Shown one piece after another: positions 22,524-30,553 of a DNA stretch of 30,609 nucleotides. Under the pieces are notes generated by a model. The model was not told where the DNA came from, searched no databases, and worked only from the letters and a program-made list of their open reading frames with translations. The position numbers and the translations under genes are program-made. Position 1 is the stretch's first letter; the number at the start of each line of letters is the position of its first letter. Source of the DNA: SXOA01 sp051004015 (GTDB lineage: Bacteria; Planctomycetota; Planctomycetia; Pirellulales; Pirellulaceae); NCBI GenBank assembly GCA_051004015.1, contig JBPCKT010000158.1, positions 1 through 30,609 of the forward strand, given 5' to 3'.

Positions 22524-23072
22524 ATGAATGTCATTCTCCTGACGGTCCTGGCCCTGGGTGGAACGGGGGGTGAAGTCCATGTTGCTGGCGTGGATACTGG
22601 CATGTACGCGGACGACGTCGAATACTCCGGCGGGCATGGACATCACCGTCATCCGCACGGCACGACTTTGCACGGCCATTGCAAGGGCCCGATGCCACAG
22701 ACCTGCTACGACCCGCCCTACGGATGCTATCACGGGTCTCGATGGAACAACCGCTATCCGGCATTTCACGGCACGTATTACCGCAAGGCGTACAACTACC
22801 GGAGTTATTTTGACTACCCCTGGCATGCTGAATTGCACGAGCCGACCTCGCAGTGGTCGTTCCATGTGACGGGCGATACCGGCGCACCCGCGCCGCTGCC
22901 GCTCCACAGTCCCGACGGAGCTACGCCGGGCGCTGAACAGCAAGCGCCTCCGCACCCGGTGCCGACCCAGGCTTCCGCCGAGCTGCCGCTGATGGAAGAG
23001 GTCCGCTCCACTTTGGCCCAGCCGAAGCAAGCCAAGGCTCACGCGAATTCCCTCCGCAGCCTGCGACGGTAA
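22524..23072 (+). CDS. His/Tyr-rich exported protein (182 aa)
   Basis: The ATG at 22524 follows GAGGAAGAG at good spacing and starts a short signal-like segment (MNVILLTVLALGGTGGEVHV). The following region is unusually rich in histidine (H38, H40, H41, H43, H45, H50, H52) and tyrosine, with CKGPMPQTCYDPPYGCYHGS and YPAFHGTYYRKAYNYRSYFD. The C-terminal half is Pro/Ala-rich and ends in a basic tail. Such small exported His/Tyr/Pro-rich proteins are typical of planctomycetes and have no known role. The His cluster could bind metal, but this is inference. Confidence 0.75.
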   Translation: MNVILLTVLALGGTGGEVHVAGVDTGMYADDVEYSGGHGHHRHPHGTTLHGHCKGPMPQTCYDPPYGCYHGSRWNNRYPAFHGTYYRKAYNYRSYFDYPWHAELHEPTSQWSFHVTGDTGAPAPLPLHSPDGATPGAEQQAPPHPVPTQASAELPLMEEVRSTLAQPKQAKAHANSLRSLRR

Positions 23073-23119
23073 TTCTCCCGCACGCCACGCCCGCGGAACA
23101 CTCGCTACAATGTTCCGCT

Positions 23120-24085
23120 ATGCCCTATCTCATTGGCACGGACGAAGCGGGATACGGACCCAGCCTCGGACCTCTCGTCGTGGCGGCCAGCGCGTGGGAA
23201 GTGCCACCGGAAACACCGGCGGAATCGCTCTATGAGCGGCTGGAGAAAGTAGTCACGGCGGCTGTGTCCGCGGATGATGGCCGGCTGCCGATGGCGGACT
23301 CGAAAGTTCTGTATAAGGCCGGCAGCGGGCTGGCGGTGCTGGAACGGAGCGTCCTTTGCGCTCTGGCAGTGGCGGGCTCTCCGGCCCGCAAGTGGCGAGA
23401 GCTTTGGACCGCGGTCGTCCATCGTGGCGAGACTTGCGAGCGCTTCGATTCACTGCCCTGGCATGAGGAATTCGATCAGGAATTGCCGGTCGATTCGACT
23501 GTGGATCTCGTCACCGCGGCGCTGCAATTCCTGGAAGCAGGATTGGCCGGTGCAAAGGTCCGACTCTTGGCGCTCACTGCCACGGCCGTATTTCCCCAGG
23601 AGTTTAACGATCTTGTCGCCCAGACGGATAGCAAAGGGGAGGCACTCTCGCTCACCACGCTGCGCCTGGTCGAGCGGGTGCTGAATCTGCTTCCCGCGGG
23701 AAACGTGCAGGTCACCTGCGACAAGCACGGTGGGCGGGATCGTTATGCGGCTCTCTTGCAGCACATCTTCCCGGATTCGCTCCTCAGCGTTCGTTGCGAA
23801 GGGCGGGACGAAAGCACCTATCGCATCAGCTACCAAGGTCGCCAAGTTGCTTTTCATTTCCTGGCAAAGGGCGAACGGCTGCTGCCGACGGCACTGGCGT
23901 CGATGCTCGCAAAATACCTGCGAGAGCTCGCCATGAAGCCGTTCAACGAGTTCTGGCAACGACACATTCCTGGACTGCGCCCCACCGCCGGCTATCCGGA
24001 GGACGCCCTCCGCTTCCGGGGAGAAATCGCCGCCACACAAAAGCAGCTCGGCATCTCCCATGACGTCCTGTGGCGCTGCAGATAG
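23120..24085 (+). CDS. Divergent RNase HII-like protein
   Basis: The 321-residue protein shows the order of motifs of type 2 RNase H: GTDEAGYGPSLGPLVVAA (D8, E9), ADSKVLY (59-65), an acidic position D201 in VTCDKHGGRDRY, and FLAKGERLLPTALASMLAKY (247-266) followed by LRE. The last segment aligns with the RNase HII 'KGD...AASIxAKVxRD' block. Key differences are visible: the substrate-reading GRG is GYG here, the last catalytic Asp is Glu (E269), and the protein is about 100 residues longer than normal RNase HII, with an insertion between DSK and D201. RNase HII cleaves RNA in DNA-RNA hybrids; whether this one does is unclear. No strong ribosome binding site is seen before the ATG. Confidence 0.75.
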   Translation: MPYLIGTDEAGYGPSLGPLVVAASAWEVPPETPAESLYERLEKVVTAAVSADDGRLPMADSKVLYKAGSGLAVLERSVLCALAVAGSPARKWRELWTAVVHRGETCERFDSLPWHEEFDQELPVDSTVDLVTAALQFLEAGLAGAKVRLLALTATAVFPQEFNDLVAQTDSKGEALSLTTLRLVERVLNLLPAGNVQVTCDKHGGRDRYAALLQHIFPDSLLSVRCEGRDESTYRISYQGRQVAFHFLAKGERLLPTALASMLAKYLRELAMKPFNEFWQRHIPGLRPTAGYPEDALRFRGEIAATQKQLGISHDVLWRCR

Positions 24086-24143
24086 CCTGCGCGCTCGCTA
24101 CGCCTCCGCTCGGCCCGCTTGTTTTCAGCTTTCCTGATTCGGG

Positions 24144-25175
24144 TTATCGAACGCCCGGCAGGGCTGCGGCATTGGCGGCGCTTTGGGCGTTGCGCTCGCT
24201 CTGCATGTGCCCGCCGAGCATGCCGCGGGATTGAATTTGCAAGTTGCGAGTCGCCCGCCCGGCATGGCGATTGGCGGGCATGGCGTTCACTGGCGTTGCG
24301 GCGGAGGCCTGTTTCACGTCGCTCCCGCTCGGCTGATTGCCGGACGTAGCCCCTTCGATATAGGGGACATAGCGTACGCCGTTCTTGGCGAGCGCCGGAG
24401 CTTGCATTTTCTGCTCAGGCGTCAGACGATCGAACTCCTCAAAGGACGCCAACGCTTCGCGTGCCGGTTGATAATTGGGGTCGATGGCGAGAGCCTGCTC
24501 GAAGCACCCCTTGGCCTCGTCGGGAAGGTCCTGCGAGGCAAACACATAGGCCATGTTGTAAAACGCGTCCGCTTCGCTGCCGGTCTGGGAGAATTGCGAG
24601 TAGGCCTCTTCATATCGCTGCTGGCGTCCGAGCACGAGCCCCAGGTTATTGCGGTAGCGAGAGTTCTTCGGTGCCAGCGTGGTCGCCTTCAGGAGCGCCG
24701 CTTCCGCGCTGTCGAGCCGGCCTTCCAGCAAGTAGCAGTAGCCCAGGTCGCCAAGCAGTTCGGGGTTGCGGGGCTGCTGTTGCAAGGCGGCGAGAAAACA
24801 CTGCTCGGCATCCGCGTGCTTGCCTTGCTTGTCGAGCAGCACGCCCAGGGCGTGGGCGACTTCCGGCGACTCCGGGATTTTCCGCAAGGCGTCTTCATAG
24901 GCCTTGCGGGCCTTGTCGAGTTTGCCTGCCGCTTCCAGTGACTTGCCGCGGGAAAGGTCGCCACTTACCGCGTCATTCTTGGGGCTCTGTTTGGCGGAAG
25001 CCTTCCCCGCCGGCTTGGATTCCGAAGCGGCAATGGTCGCATCCGGCGAAGGGAGGCCGGTCGAAGGTGCTTTTCCATTCCAATTCGCCCAGCTCGGCCG
25101 CTCGGGCATGTGCGAGCAGCCGGACTGAAACAGGACGAGGGCTATTGCTGTCGCGGCAAAAGTGCTGGTTCGCAT
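24144..25175 (-). CDS. TPR lipoprotein, TadD-like
   Basis: The 343-residue protein starts with a lipoprotein-like signal (TAIALVLFQSGCSHMP; the cysteine at 20, though position -3 is Gln instead of a typical Leu/Val). After a disordered Ser/Pro/Lys region come at least four tetratricopeptide units: GKLDKARKAYEDALRKIPES, VAHALGVLLDKQGKHADAEQ, LLGDLGYCYLLEGRLDSAEA, YRNNLGLVLGRQQRYEEAYS and FYNMAYVFASQDLPDEAKGC. The ATG at 25175 places the signal at the N-terminus; a start at 25208 would add 11 residues before it. TadD is a TPR lipoprotein of the Tad pilus outer-membrane complex. Its position after a CpaC-like secretin and a CpaD-like lipoprotein on the same strand supports this reading, though TPR lipoproteins are common. 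Confidence 0.75.
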   Translation of the reverse strand: MRTSTFAATAIALVLFQSGCSHMPERPSWANWNGKAPSTGLPSPDATIAASESKPAGKASAKQSPKNDAVSGDLSRGKSLEAAGKLDKARKAYEDALRKIPESPEVAHALGVLLDKQGKHADAEQCFLAALQQQPRNPELLGDLGYCYLLEGRLDSAEAALLKATTLAPKNSRYRNNLGLVLGRQQRYEEAYSQFSQTGSEADAFYNMAYVFASQDLPDEAKGCFEQALAIDPNYQPAREALASFEEFDRLTPEQKMQAPALAKNGVRYVPYIEGATSGNQPSGSDVKQASAATPVNAMPANRHAGRATRNLQIQSRGMLGGHMQSERNAQSAANAAALPGVR

Positions 25176-25240
25176 GGTGTCCCTGGAAATGACTGCAAGC
25201 ATGTCCACAAATAGCGCGGCAGGAGCGGGTCGCGACGAAC

Positions 25241-25831
25241 TTATCGGTACGCTCCGCCCGTTCCGCCGAAGCGGCGGCCTGCGCCGCCGTTGAAGGTGCC
25301 GCCGATGACGTTGGAGTAGGCTTGCTCTCCTTCGACGCCGGTGATGCCTTCGGGGAAGGCGTTGGCGATGACGACGCGCTCGTCGGCGTGGGTAATGCCC
25401 AGGCGGTTGAGCTGTTCGACGATGGTCTGGCGGCGGGATTGTTCCAGCAGCCCCTTTTCGTGGTTCTTTGCTGCGTCGTGGGTCCGCGGCAGTTCCTCGA
25501 TGATCACGGGGAACGGCACGTGCTCCAGGCGGAGGGCGACTTGCTCCAGCTTCTTCTTGGCCAGCGGGCTGAGCTGCGCGGTGTCCACGTGCCGCGTGGT
25601 GTCGTAGCGGAACTCGTGGTCGTAGAAGATGAAGTCGGCCGCTTCGGCATTCGCCTGCTGGGTTTCCCAGTGGCTGTCGGTGATCTGGCCGACGGGGAAG
25701 GGGCGGTCGTGCGGCGGGCCGTAGGGAGGTCCGCCGTAACTCTTGTGGCTCTGCTTATGGCCCCCAGCGCAGCCGCTCACCAGGAGGCAGACAACAGCCA
25801 GAGCGACAGGGGTGAAGAGTTGGCGTGTCAT
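25241..25831 (-). CDS. CpaD-like lipoprotein
   Basis: The 196-residue protein has a good lipobox (LVSGC, cysteine 21) after MTRQLFTPVALAVVC. The mature part has RHVDTAQLSPLAKKKLEQVA, FPVIIEELPRT, then SRRQTIVEQLNRLGI and ERVVIANAFPEG. The pattern of a strand, a helix with basic residues, and a Gly-containing 'QLxxxGI..A..V' turn resembles CpaD/RcpB Tad-pilus lipoproteins, which are OmpA-like. The C-terminus is Gly/Arg-rich (GGTFNGGAGRRFGGTGGAYR). The match is weak but the genetic context, directly downstream of a CpaC-type secretin and upstream of a TPR lipoprotein, fits a Tad outer-membrane module. Confidence 0.7.
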   Translation of the reverse strand: MTRQLFTPVALAVVCLLVSGCAGGHKQSHKSYGGPPYGPPHDRPFPVGQITDSHWETQQANAEAADFIFYDHEFRYDTTRHVDTAQLSPLAKKKLEQVALRLEHVPFPVIIEELPRTHDAAKNHEKGLLEQSRRQTIVEQLNRLGITHADERVVIANAFPEGITGVEGEQAYSNVIGGTFNGGAGRRFGGTGGAYR

Positions 25832-25839
25832 GGGATTTA

Positions 25840-25917
25840 GTTTTCAGTTTTCAGTTTTCAGTTTTCAGACAGATGACTTCATTCGTCATTCGGAATTCGG
25901 ATTTCGTCATTCATTCC
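25840..25917. repeat. Tandem gttttca repeats plus attcgtcatt repeat
   Basis: Four exact tandem copies of gttttca occupy 25840-25867, starting nine bases upstream of the CpaD-like start codon. They are followed by a short-period repeat at 25877-25917 (attcgtcattcggaattcgg, then atttcgtcattc) that is related to the repeat upstream of purK at 15591-15621. Together they fill the gap between the secretin stop and the CpaD-like gene. The tandem repeat can be expected to vary in copy number by slippage. Confidence 0.75.
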
Positions 25918-25918
25918 C

Positions 25919-28501
25919 TCACTGTCCGTGCCCAAACGGCCCGCTGGTCATCGCCGGGCCGCCGGCTTTGTAGCGCTTCTTGAGCCGCGGCCAGACGGTG
26001 CTGCGGTAGTCCATGGTCGGATTTCCTTCGATGTCGCCGTGCCAGTAGAACTGGCTGTTGGTCGGCTCGGTCACGTCAAAGCCGGGGAGCGGCGGGACTT
26101 CCTCGGGCTCCATCGGATGCACCAGCTCGGGCGTGACCAGAATGATCAGCTCGGTCTCGGCCCGGGTGACTCCCCGCTTGCCGATCAACTTGGCCAGGAA
26201 CGGGATGTCCCCCGCCGTGTTGGCGTTGATGCTGTCCTCCAGCAACCCGGCGATGGCCAGCGTCTGTCCTTCCCGCATCTCGACGGTCGTGGTCGCGGCC
26301 CGGACTTTAAGTCCCGGCGTGCCGTTGACCGTCAGGCCGCTGTTGATCTGGCTGAACTCCGGCGCGACCTGCAGACGGATACGGTCCTTATCCACGACCG
26401 TCGGCAGGAAGCTGATGATCGCCCCGAAGGCCCGGAAGTCCGTCGTCACCGCGTTGAGCCCCGCGGAGCCGACGATGGTCGGCACGGCGAACTCGCCGCC
26501 GGCGATGAACGTGGCCGGGTTGCCGCTGAGCGTGACGAGGGTCGGCTCGCTGAGGAGCTTGACCACGCCATGCTGCGCCAGGGTGTTGAGGCCGACGGTG
26601 ATGTCGTCGCCGTCGAAGTTGGCCAGGATGGCGGGGGCGGTCTGCCCGCCGTTGTTTCCCAGGATCGAATTCAGCAGGACCTTGCTCCCCTCCACGCTAT
26701 CGGAAGTGTCGATCGTCCCCTGCAAGTTCATGCCGAAATTGCGGGCCGCGGTCCGGTTAAGCTCGGCGATCTTCACGCGGAGCGCCACCTGCTGCACGCC
26801 GGGGACGCGAATCATGTTGATGATCTGGTAGTTGGTCCGGCGGGCCGCGCCGGTGGCGCTGTCCGCCAGCGGATCGGCGGCCGGGCCTTCGTTGATGCCG
26901 CCGAAACCATTGACGCCGCCGAGGCCCGCGGGTCCTCCGCCATAGCCGCCCCCTTGGGCGCGGATCAGGGCCATGATCTGGAAGGCCTCTTCGCTGTCGC
27001 GGGCCTGGCCGCGGACCACCAGCTTGTTGGCGATGAGCTGCATGTGGATTTTGCTGTCCGGGAACATCTCGTTGATCATGTCCTCCAGCAACTGGTACTT
27101 TTTCTCTTCAATCTCCACCTGGCCGGCGTCCGGCTCGACCTTGACGAGGTACGTCACCGGCTGCGTGGCGGGGTCGTCGAACCAGAAGGTGACGTGCGTC
27201 GCCCCCTGGCTGCGGCCGATGAGCGAGACTTCCCGCGGCGTGAACTGCACGATCTCCAGCACGGCGTCATCGACGACCGCCGTCCGGTAAATGTCCTTGG
27301 CCGTGCGGAGCAGCTTGCTGCGATGCACCTGGACGGAGAACTCGCCCGTCTGCTGAATGACTTCAAAATGCTTCTTCAGGTCCGCGTCCCCATCCGGCCC
27401 GGGAAGAGGAGCGGGGGCAGGAGGTTGAGCTTCATTCTGCACCGCGATGACGAGCGGTTCGCTCTTAACGGGGGCCTGGGGTTCGATTTTCTCCGCGACC
27501 TGCGCGGGGGACTTCGCCTCGATCTTCGCGAGCGGTTTCGCGCGGACCGGCTTGGAGGGGAACACGATCAATTGGGGCTCCGGCGCTTGCTGCACCAATT
27601 GGCGAGCTTTCGGCGCTGGCACGATGGGGGCGGGCTCTTGCGCTTCGATCACTGGCGCTTCGATAACTTGCGTTTCAACCATTGGCGCTTCAATGACTTG
27701 TGCATCGACGACCTCCGCCTCGGGGAGCACGGGCATGGCCGCCCGCTCGAAGATGGTCAGCCTGGCCGGGAGTTGTGGCGGAGCTTGGAACGCGGGAAGC
27801 GCGGCAGGTGGCGCGGGCAATGCGGCTAGTTCTTGCGGGGGCGCGTCCTCCTTCTCCACCGGCTGAAGCTCGGGCTGGGACGCGCGCACGTCCTGCATCC
27901 ACGGACTGAGCGGAGCGGCTGCGAGCTCCGGAGGGTCGGCACTGGCTTCCGCCGGCTCCTCCTCGATCGGTTTCTCCTCCACCGGCTTCTGACCCGGACG
28001 CGGGAGCGAGGAAGCCGCGACAATGGGAGCCAGGTTTTCCGGCCGTTTGCTGACGGCGGCAATCAACCTGCTGGGAATCGGTTTGGCCTTCACTTCAGGC
28101 TGGGGAGGCGAGAACAATTCGGGAGTGGCAACTTGCGGCGCGGTTTCGGCGCTCGGAATCGCCTCAATGGCCACGGGACGGAACACGCTCCGAGGGGCTC
28201 CCAGCAGCTTCGCCGCCGGGCTCTTGGCCGAAGTCGTCGCTGGACTCTTTGCCGCGGCAGCCGCCTTCAAGTCCTCCGGCCGCACGACGGGCGCGAGAGC
28301 TTCCCCCGTCAGCGCCACCGGCGTCACCGGCCGGGTCGGCAACTTCTTCCTGGCAGGCGCAATCTCCTGCGCCGACACGAACGAGCCGGTTACAAAGCTC
28401 GCCGCGCAAGCCGCGGCAAACAAAGCTCGTTTCCAGCGGCGTGCTTTTGACAGCGGGCTCCGCGCCATCTGCTGCCGCCGCTGCTTGGACGACCTGTGCA
28501 T
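25919..28501 (-). CDS. CpaC/RcpA-like secretin with long Pro/Ala/Glu spacer
   Basis: An 860-residue outer-membrane secretin of the type used by Tad pili and type II/III secretion. The ATG at 28501 follows AAGGGGGAAG. Residues 22-44 form the signal peptide (RWKRALFAAACAASFVTGSF, then VSA). Residues 45-374 are a Pro/Ala/Glu/Val-rich spacer with short repeats such as VIEAPMVETQ and VIEAPVIEAQ. Residues 375-460 form the pilus-secretin N-domain (FSVQVHRSKLLRTAKDIYRT; EVSLIGRSQGATHVTFWFDD). Residues 462-516 are BON-like (YQLLEDMINEMFPDSKIHMQ), followed by a Gly-rich linker. Residues 556-797 are the secretin domain (VPGVQQVALRVKIAELNRTA; HGVVKLLSEPTLVTLSGNPA; EMREGQTLAIAGLLEDS; ETELIILVTPELV). It starts the minus-strand cluster with CpaD- and TadD-like genes. 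No Tad ATPase, platform protein or pilin is in view. Confidence 0.92.
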   Translation of the reverse strand: MHRSSKQRRQQMARSPLSKARRWKRALFAAACAASFVTGSFVSAQEIAPARKKLPTRPVTPVALTGEALAPVVRPEDLKAAAAAKSPATTSAKSPAAKLLGAPRSVFRPVAIEAIPSAETAPQVATPELFSPPQPEVKAKPIPSRLIAAVSKRPENLAPIVAASSLPRPGQKPVEEKPIEEEPAEASADPPELAAAPLSPWMQDVRASQPELQPVEKEDAPPQELAALPAPPAALPAFQAPPQLPARLTIFERAAMPVLPEAEVVDAQVIEAPMVETQVIEAPVIEAQEPAPIVPAPKARQLVQQAPEPQLIVFPSKPVRAKPLAKIEAKSPAQVAEKIEPQAPVKSEPLVIAVQNEAQPPAPAPLPGPDGDADLKKHFEVIQQTGEFSVQVHRSKLLRTAKDIYRTAVVDDAVLEIVQFTPREVSLIGRSQGATHVTFWFDDPATQPVTYLVKVEPDAGQVEIEEKKYQLLEDMINEMFPDSKIHMQLIANKLVVRGQARDSEEAFQIMALIRAQGGGYGGGPAGLGGVNGFGGINEGPAADPLADSATGAARRTNYQIINMIRVPGVQQVALRVKIAELNRTAARNFGMNLQGTIDTSDSVEGSKVLLNSILGNNGGQTAPAILANFDGDDITVGLNTLAQHGVVKLLSEPTLVTLSGNPATFIAGGEFAVPTIVGSAGLNAVTTDFRAFGAIISFLPTVVDKDRIRLQVAPEFSQINSGLTVNGTPGLKVRAATTTVEMREGQTLAIAGLLEDSINANTAGDIPFLAKLIGKRGVTRAETELIILVTPELVHPMEPEEVPPLPGFDVTEPTNSQFYWHGDIEGNPTMDYRSTVWPRLKKRYKAGGPAMTSGPFGHGQ

Positions 28502-28856
28502 CGTCTTCCCCCTTTGCAATGAGCCCGCGCGGCGCTGGACGAGCAAAACTGCCCGTCCCCCCAAAACCACTCGCCGCACTCTGGCCCCGGCTCACCACCC
28601 CCGCGCAGTCATCCCACGCAAAGGCAGCACGCCTTGCAAATTCCTATCGAACCCTCCGGCATGGCCAGTTGAGAAAATGTGCGGGTAATATCGGTTGGCG
28701 CTGAAATGACGGTTGTAAGCATTGTGCTGGCCATGCCTTAGGGACACCCACGAATGGGGAGGTCCAAGTGCCCCTGACGAGTGAATCGCCGCCAAGAAAT
28801 GCCTGCGGCCTGGACATGCCAGGCCGCGGTGAAGCTTGCAATGGAGCGAAAGTTTA
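28502..28856. other. 355-base gap between minus-strand genes
   Basis: This gap lies between the start of the secretin gene and the stop of the Cys-rich protein gene, both on the minus strand. I see no gene. It would hold the secretin promoter near its left end and contains the 9-bp hairpin at 28805-28827 downstream of the Cys-rich gene. Confidence 0.5.
28805..28827. terminator. 9-bp hairpin downstream of the Cys-rich gene
   Basis: Arms gcggcctgg and ccaggccgc pair perfectly around the loop acatg. On the minus strand the structure begins about 30 bases after the stop codon at 28857. The T-content after the stem is low, so terminator function is probable but not proven. Confidence 0.5.
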
Positions 28857-29384
28857 CTACCGCGAGAGGCGGCTGCTGAGTGGTTCAATCTCCGTGTGAT
28901 AGCGTGCCTTGGGTGCGGCAGCAGCGTCTTCGAGGGACACGGGCTTCAAGAGGCGGGGGCCGGCGGCGGCCCGTGGAGCCGGAACATCGATGGTCGGCAG
29001 GGGCTCGTCTTCGTACCGCTTGAGCGGCGGGAACCGCCAGGGGCTGTGATAGTCCGTCATGCGGACTTGCTTGTACATCCCCGGCCAGTGATAGGTGTAG
29101 AGCGGCGGCACGGGATAGTTGTAGCTGCCGTTGCAGCCGCAATTGGCAAAACGGTCGAGCCCGTCAATCGGGCAGCCGCATTTGTGCCCAAACAGCCCGC
29201 AGCCGTTTCCGCGTCCGCAGCAGGGATCGCCGCAGTCGTCACACCCCGGATCACCTGCATCACAACCACATGCCGGTTCCGCCTGGCAGGTGGGCGCCTT
29301 CACCACACAGCCCTTGCCGGCAATCAGGGGGGAAGCGGCGGCCAGCAGGCCCGTCATCATTGCCGCCAACATGCATGTCCGCAT
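28857..29384 (-). CDS. Cys-rich exported protein (175 aa)
   Basis: The start ATG at 29384 is preceded by GGAGAGC at good spacing. A signal peptide (MRTCMLAAMMTGLLAAASPL) is followed by 13 cysteines between residues 26 and 84 (CQAEPACGCDAGDPGCDDCG; then CCGRGNGCGLFGHKCGC and NCGCNGSYNY). A Tyr/Pro region (YPVPPLYTYHWPGMYKQVRM) and a Pro/Ala-rich tail follow. This type of small exported Cys/Gly-rich protein recurs in planctomycete genomes without known function; disulfide-linked envelope or surface roles are plausible. The gene is divergent from the isomerase gene across 191 bases. Confidence 0.78.
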   Translation of the reverse strand: MRTCMLAAMMTGLLAAASPLIAGKGCVVKAPTCQAEPACGCDAGDPGCDDCGDPCCGRGNGCGLFGHKCGCPIDGLDRFANCGCNGSYNYPVPPLYTYHWPGMYKQVRMTDYHSPWRFPPLKRYEDEPLPTIDVPAPRAAAGPRLLKPVSLEDAAAAPKARYHTEIEPLSSRLSR

Positions 29385-29575
29385 AATTTGCTCTCCGCTT
29401 GGAATTGCACCGTCACTGGGCGCATCAACCCCCCGCTGGTTCCCGGAACTACTGGCAACATCGGCAAAGTCGCTACGGATATTCCATCCTCGGCGATGCG
29501 ACCCGCGCCTGTTGCCTTGCTTGCCCGGCTTATCGGCCCGTTGCGGGAGGCCACCGTAGTATCAACAATGCATCC

Positions 29576-30553
29576 ATGAAACACACCTTCTCTCGCCGCC
29601 AGGTCCTTGCCTCTGCCGCCGCCACGGCCACCGGAATTGCTAGCTTCGCCGCGTGTCGCGCCGATGAAGCGGCTGGGGGGACCAACCTTCGCAAGGCGCT
29701 GCTGCAGGTCGCCGCCAAGGACATTAAATACAGCCTGAACATGAGCACGATACGGGGCCAGAAGCTACCTCTGCCAAAACAGGTGGAAGTCGCCGCCAAG
29801 GCCGGCTACCAGGCGATTGAGCCGTGGATGGGAGAACTGGATGGCTTCGTCCAAGGCGGCGGGAAGCTGGCGGACCTGCGGAAGCAAATCGAGGATGCGG
29901 GATTGACTGTGGAGAGCGCCATCGGCTTTGCCCAGTGGATTGTGGACGACGAGGAAAAGCGGAAGGCCGGCCTGGAGCAAGCCAAACGGGACATGGATAC
30001 GCTGCGGCAAATCGGCGGCAAGCGAATCGCGGCTCCGCCGACTGGGGCGACGAATCAAACCGACCTGAATCTCCTGAAAGCAGCCGAGCGGTATCGGGCT
30101 CTGCTGGAACTCGGCGAATCGATGGGCATCATTCCGCAGGTCGAGGTCTGGGGTTTTTCCACATCGCTGAGCCGCCTGGGAGAAACGATGCTGGTCGCGC
30201 TCGAAGCCCGGCATCCACAGGCCTGCGTCCTGCCGGATGTCTATCACCTTTACAAAGGAGGGAGCGAGTTTCATGGCCTCCGAATGGTTTCGAGCGCAGC
30301 AATTCAGGTCTTTCACATGAACGACTATCCGAAGGATTTCCCCCGCGCGACGATCAAGGATGCCGACCGCGTGTATCCCGGCGACGGCATCGCCCCGCTC
30401 GGCGACGTCCTGCGGACGCTCTTCGCCGGCGGCTTTAGCGGTGTACTTTCGCTCGAACTCTTTAACCCCGAGTACTGGAAGCAGGACGCCCTGCTCGTGG
30501 CGACGACGGGGCTGGAGAAGATGAAGGAAAGCGTGGCCAAGGCAGTTGGCTAG
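29576..30553 (+). CDS. Sugar phosphate isomerase/epimerase-like TIM-barrel protein, Tat-exported
   Basis: The 325-residue protein belongs to the xylose-isomerase-like/AP-endonuclease-2 TIM-barrel group. The N-terminus has a twin-arginine signal (FSRRQVLASAAATATGIASF). Candidate metal-site residues appear in order: E in QVEVWGFS, D-H in LPDVYHLYKGG, H in VFHMNDYP and E in LSLELFNPEYW. KAGYQAIEPWMGELDG and GGKRIAAPPTGA near the middle also fit. I chose ATG 29576 because it starts the Tat signal; the open frame upstream has no domain. Planctomycetes have many such exported paralogues, likely acting on sugars, but the substrate is unknown. No downstream gene is visible before the window edge. Confidence 0.9.
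   Translation: MKHTFSRRQVLASAAATATGIASFAACRADEAAGGTNLRKALLQVAAKDIKYSLNMSTIRGQKLPLPKQVEVAAKAGYQAIEPWMGELDGFVQGGGKLADLRKQIEDAGLTVESAIGFAQWIVDDEEKRKAGLEQAKRDMDTLRQIGGKRIAAPPTGATNQTDLNLLKAAERYRALLELGESMGIIPQVEVWGFSTSLSRLGETMLVALEARHPQACVLPDVYHLYKGGSEFHGLRMVSSAAIQVFHMNDYPKDFPRATIKDADRVYPGDGIAPLGDVLRTLFAGGFSGVLSLELFNPEYWKQDALLVATTGLEKMKESVAKAVG

Noticed and set aside
25840..25867. Possible CRISPR or phase-variable coding repeat
   Set aside because: The copies are contiguous 7-mers outside coding sequence, so not CRISPR; they lie upstream of the start codon and do not shift a reading frame.
25928..27829. 633-codon open frame antisense to the secretin gene
   Set aside because: It mirrors the Pro/Ala/Glu-rich and secretin codons, giving an Arg/His/Asp-rich product with no domain; shadow of the real gene.
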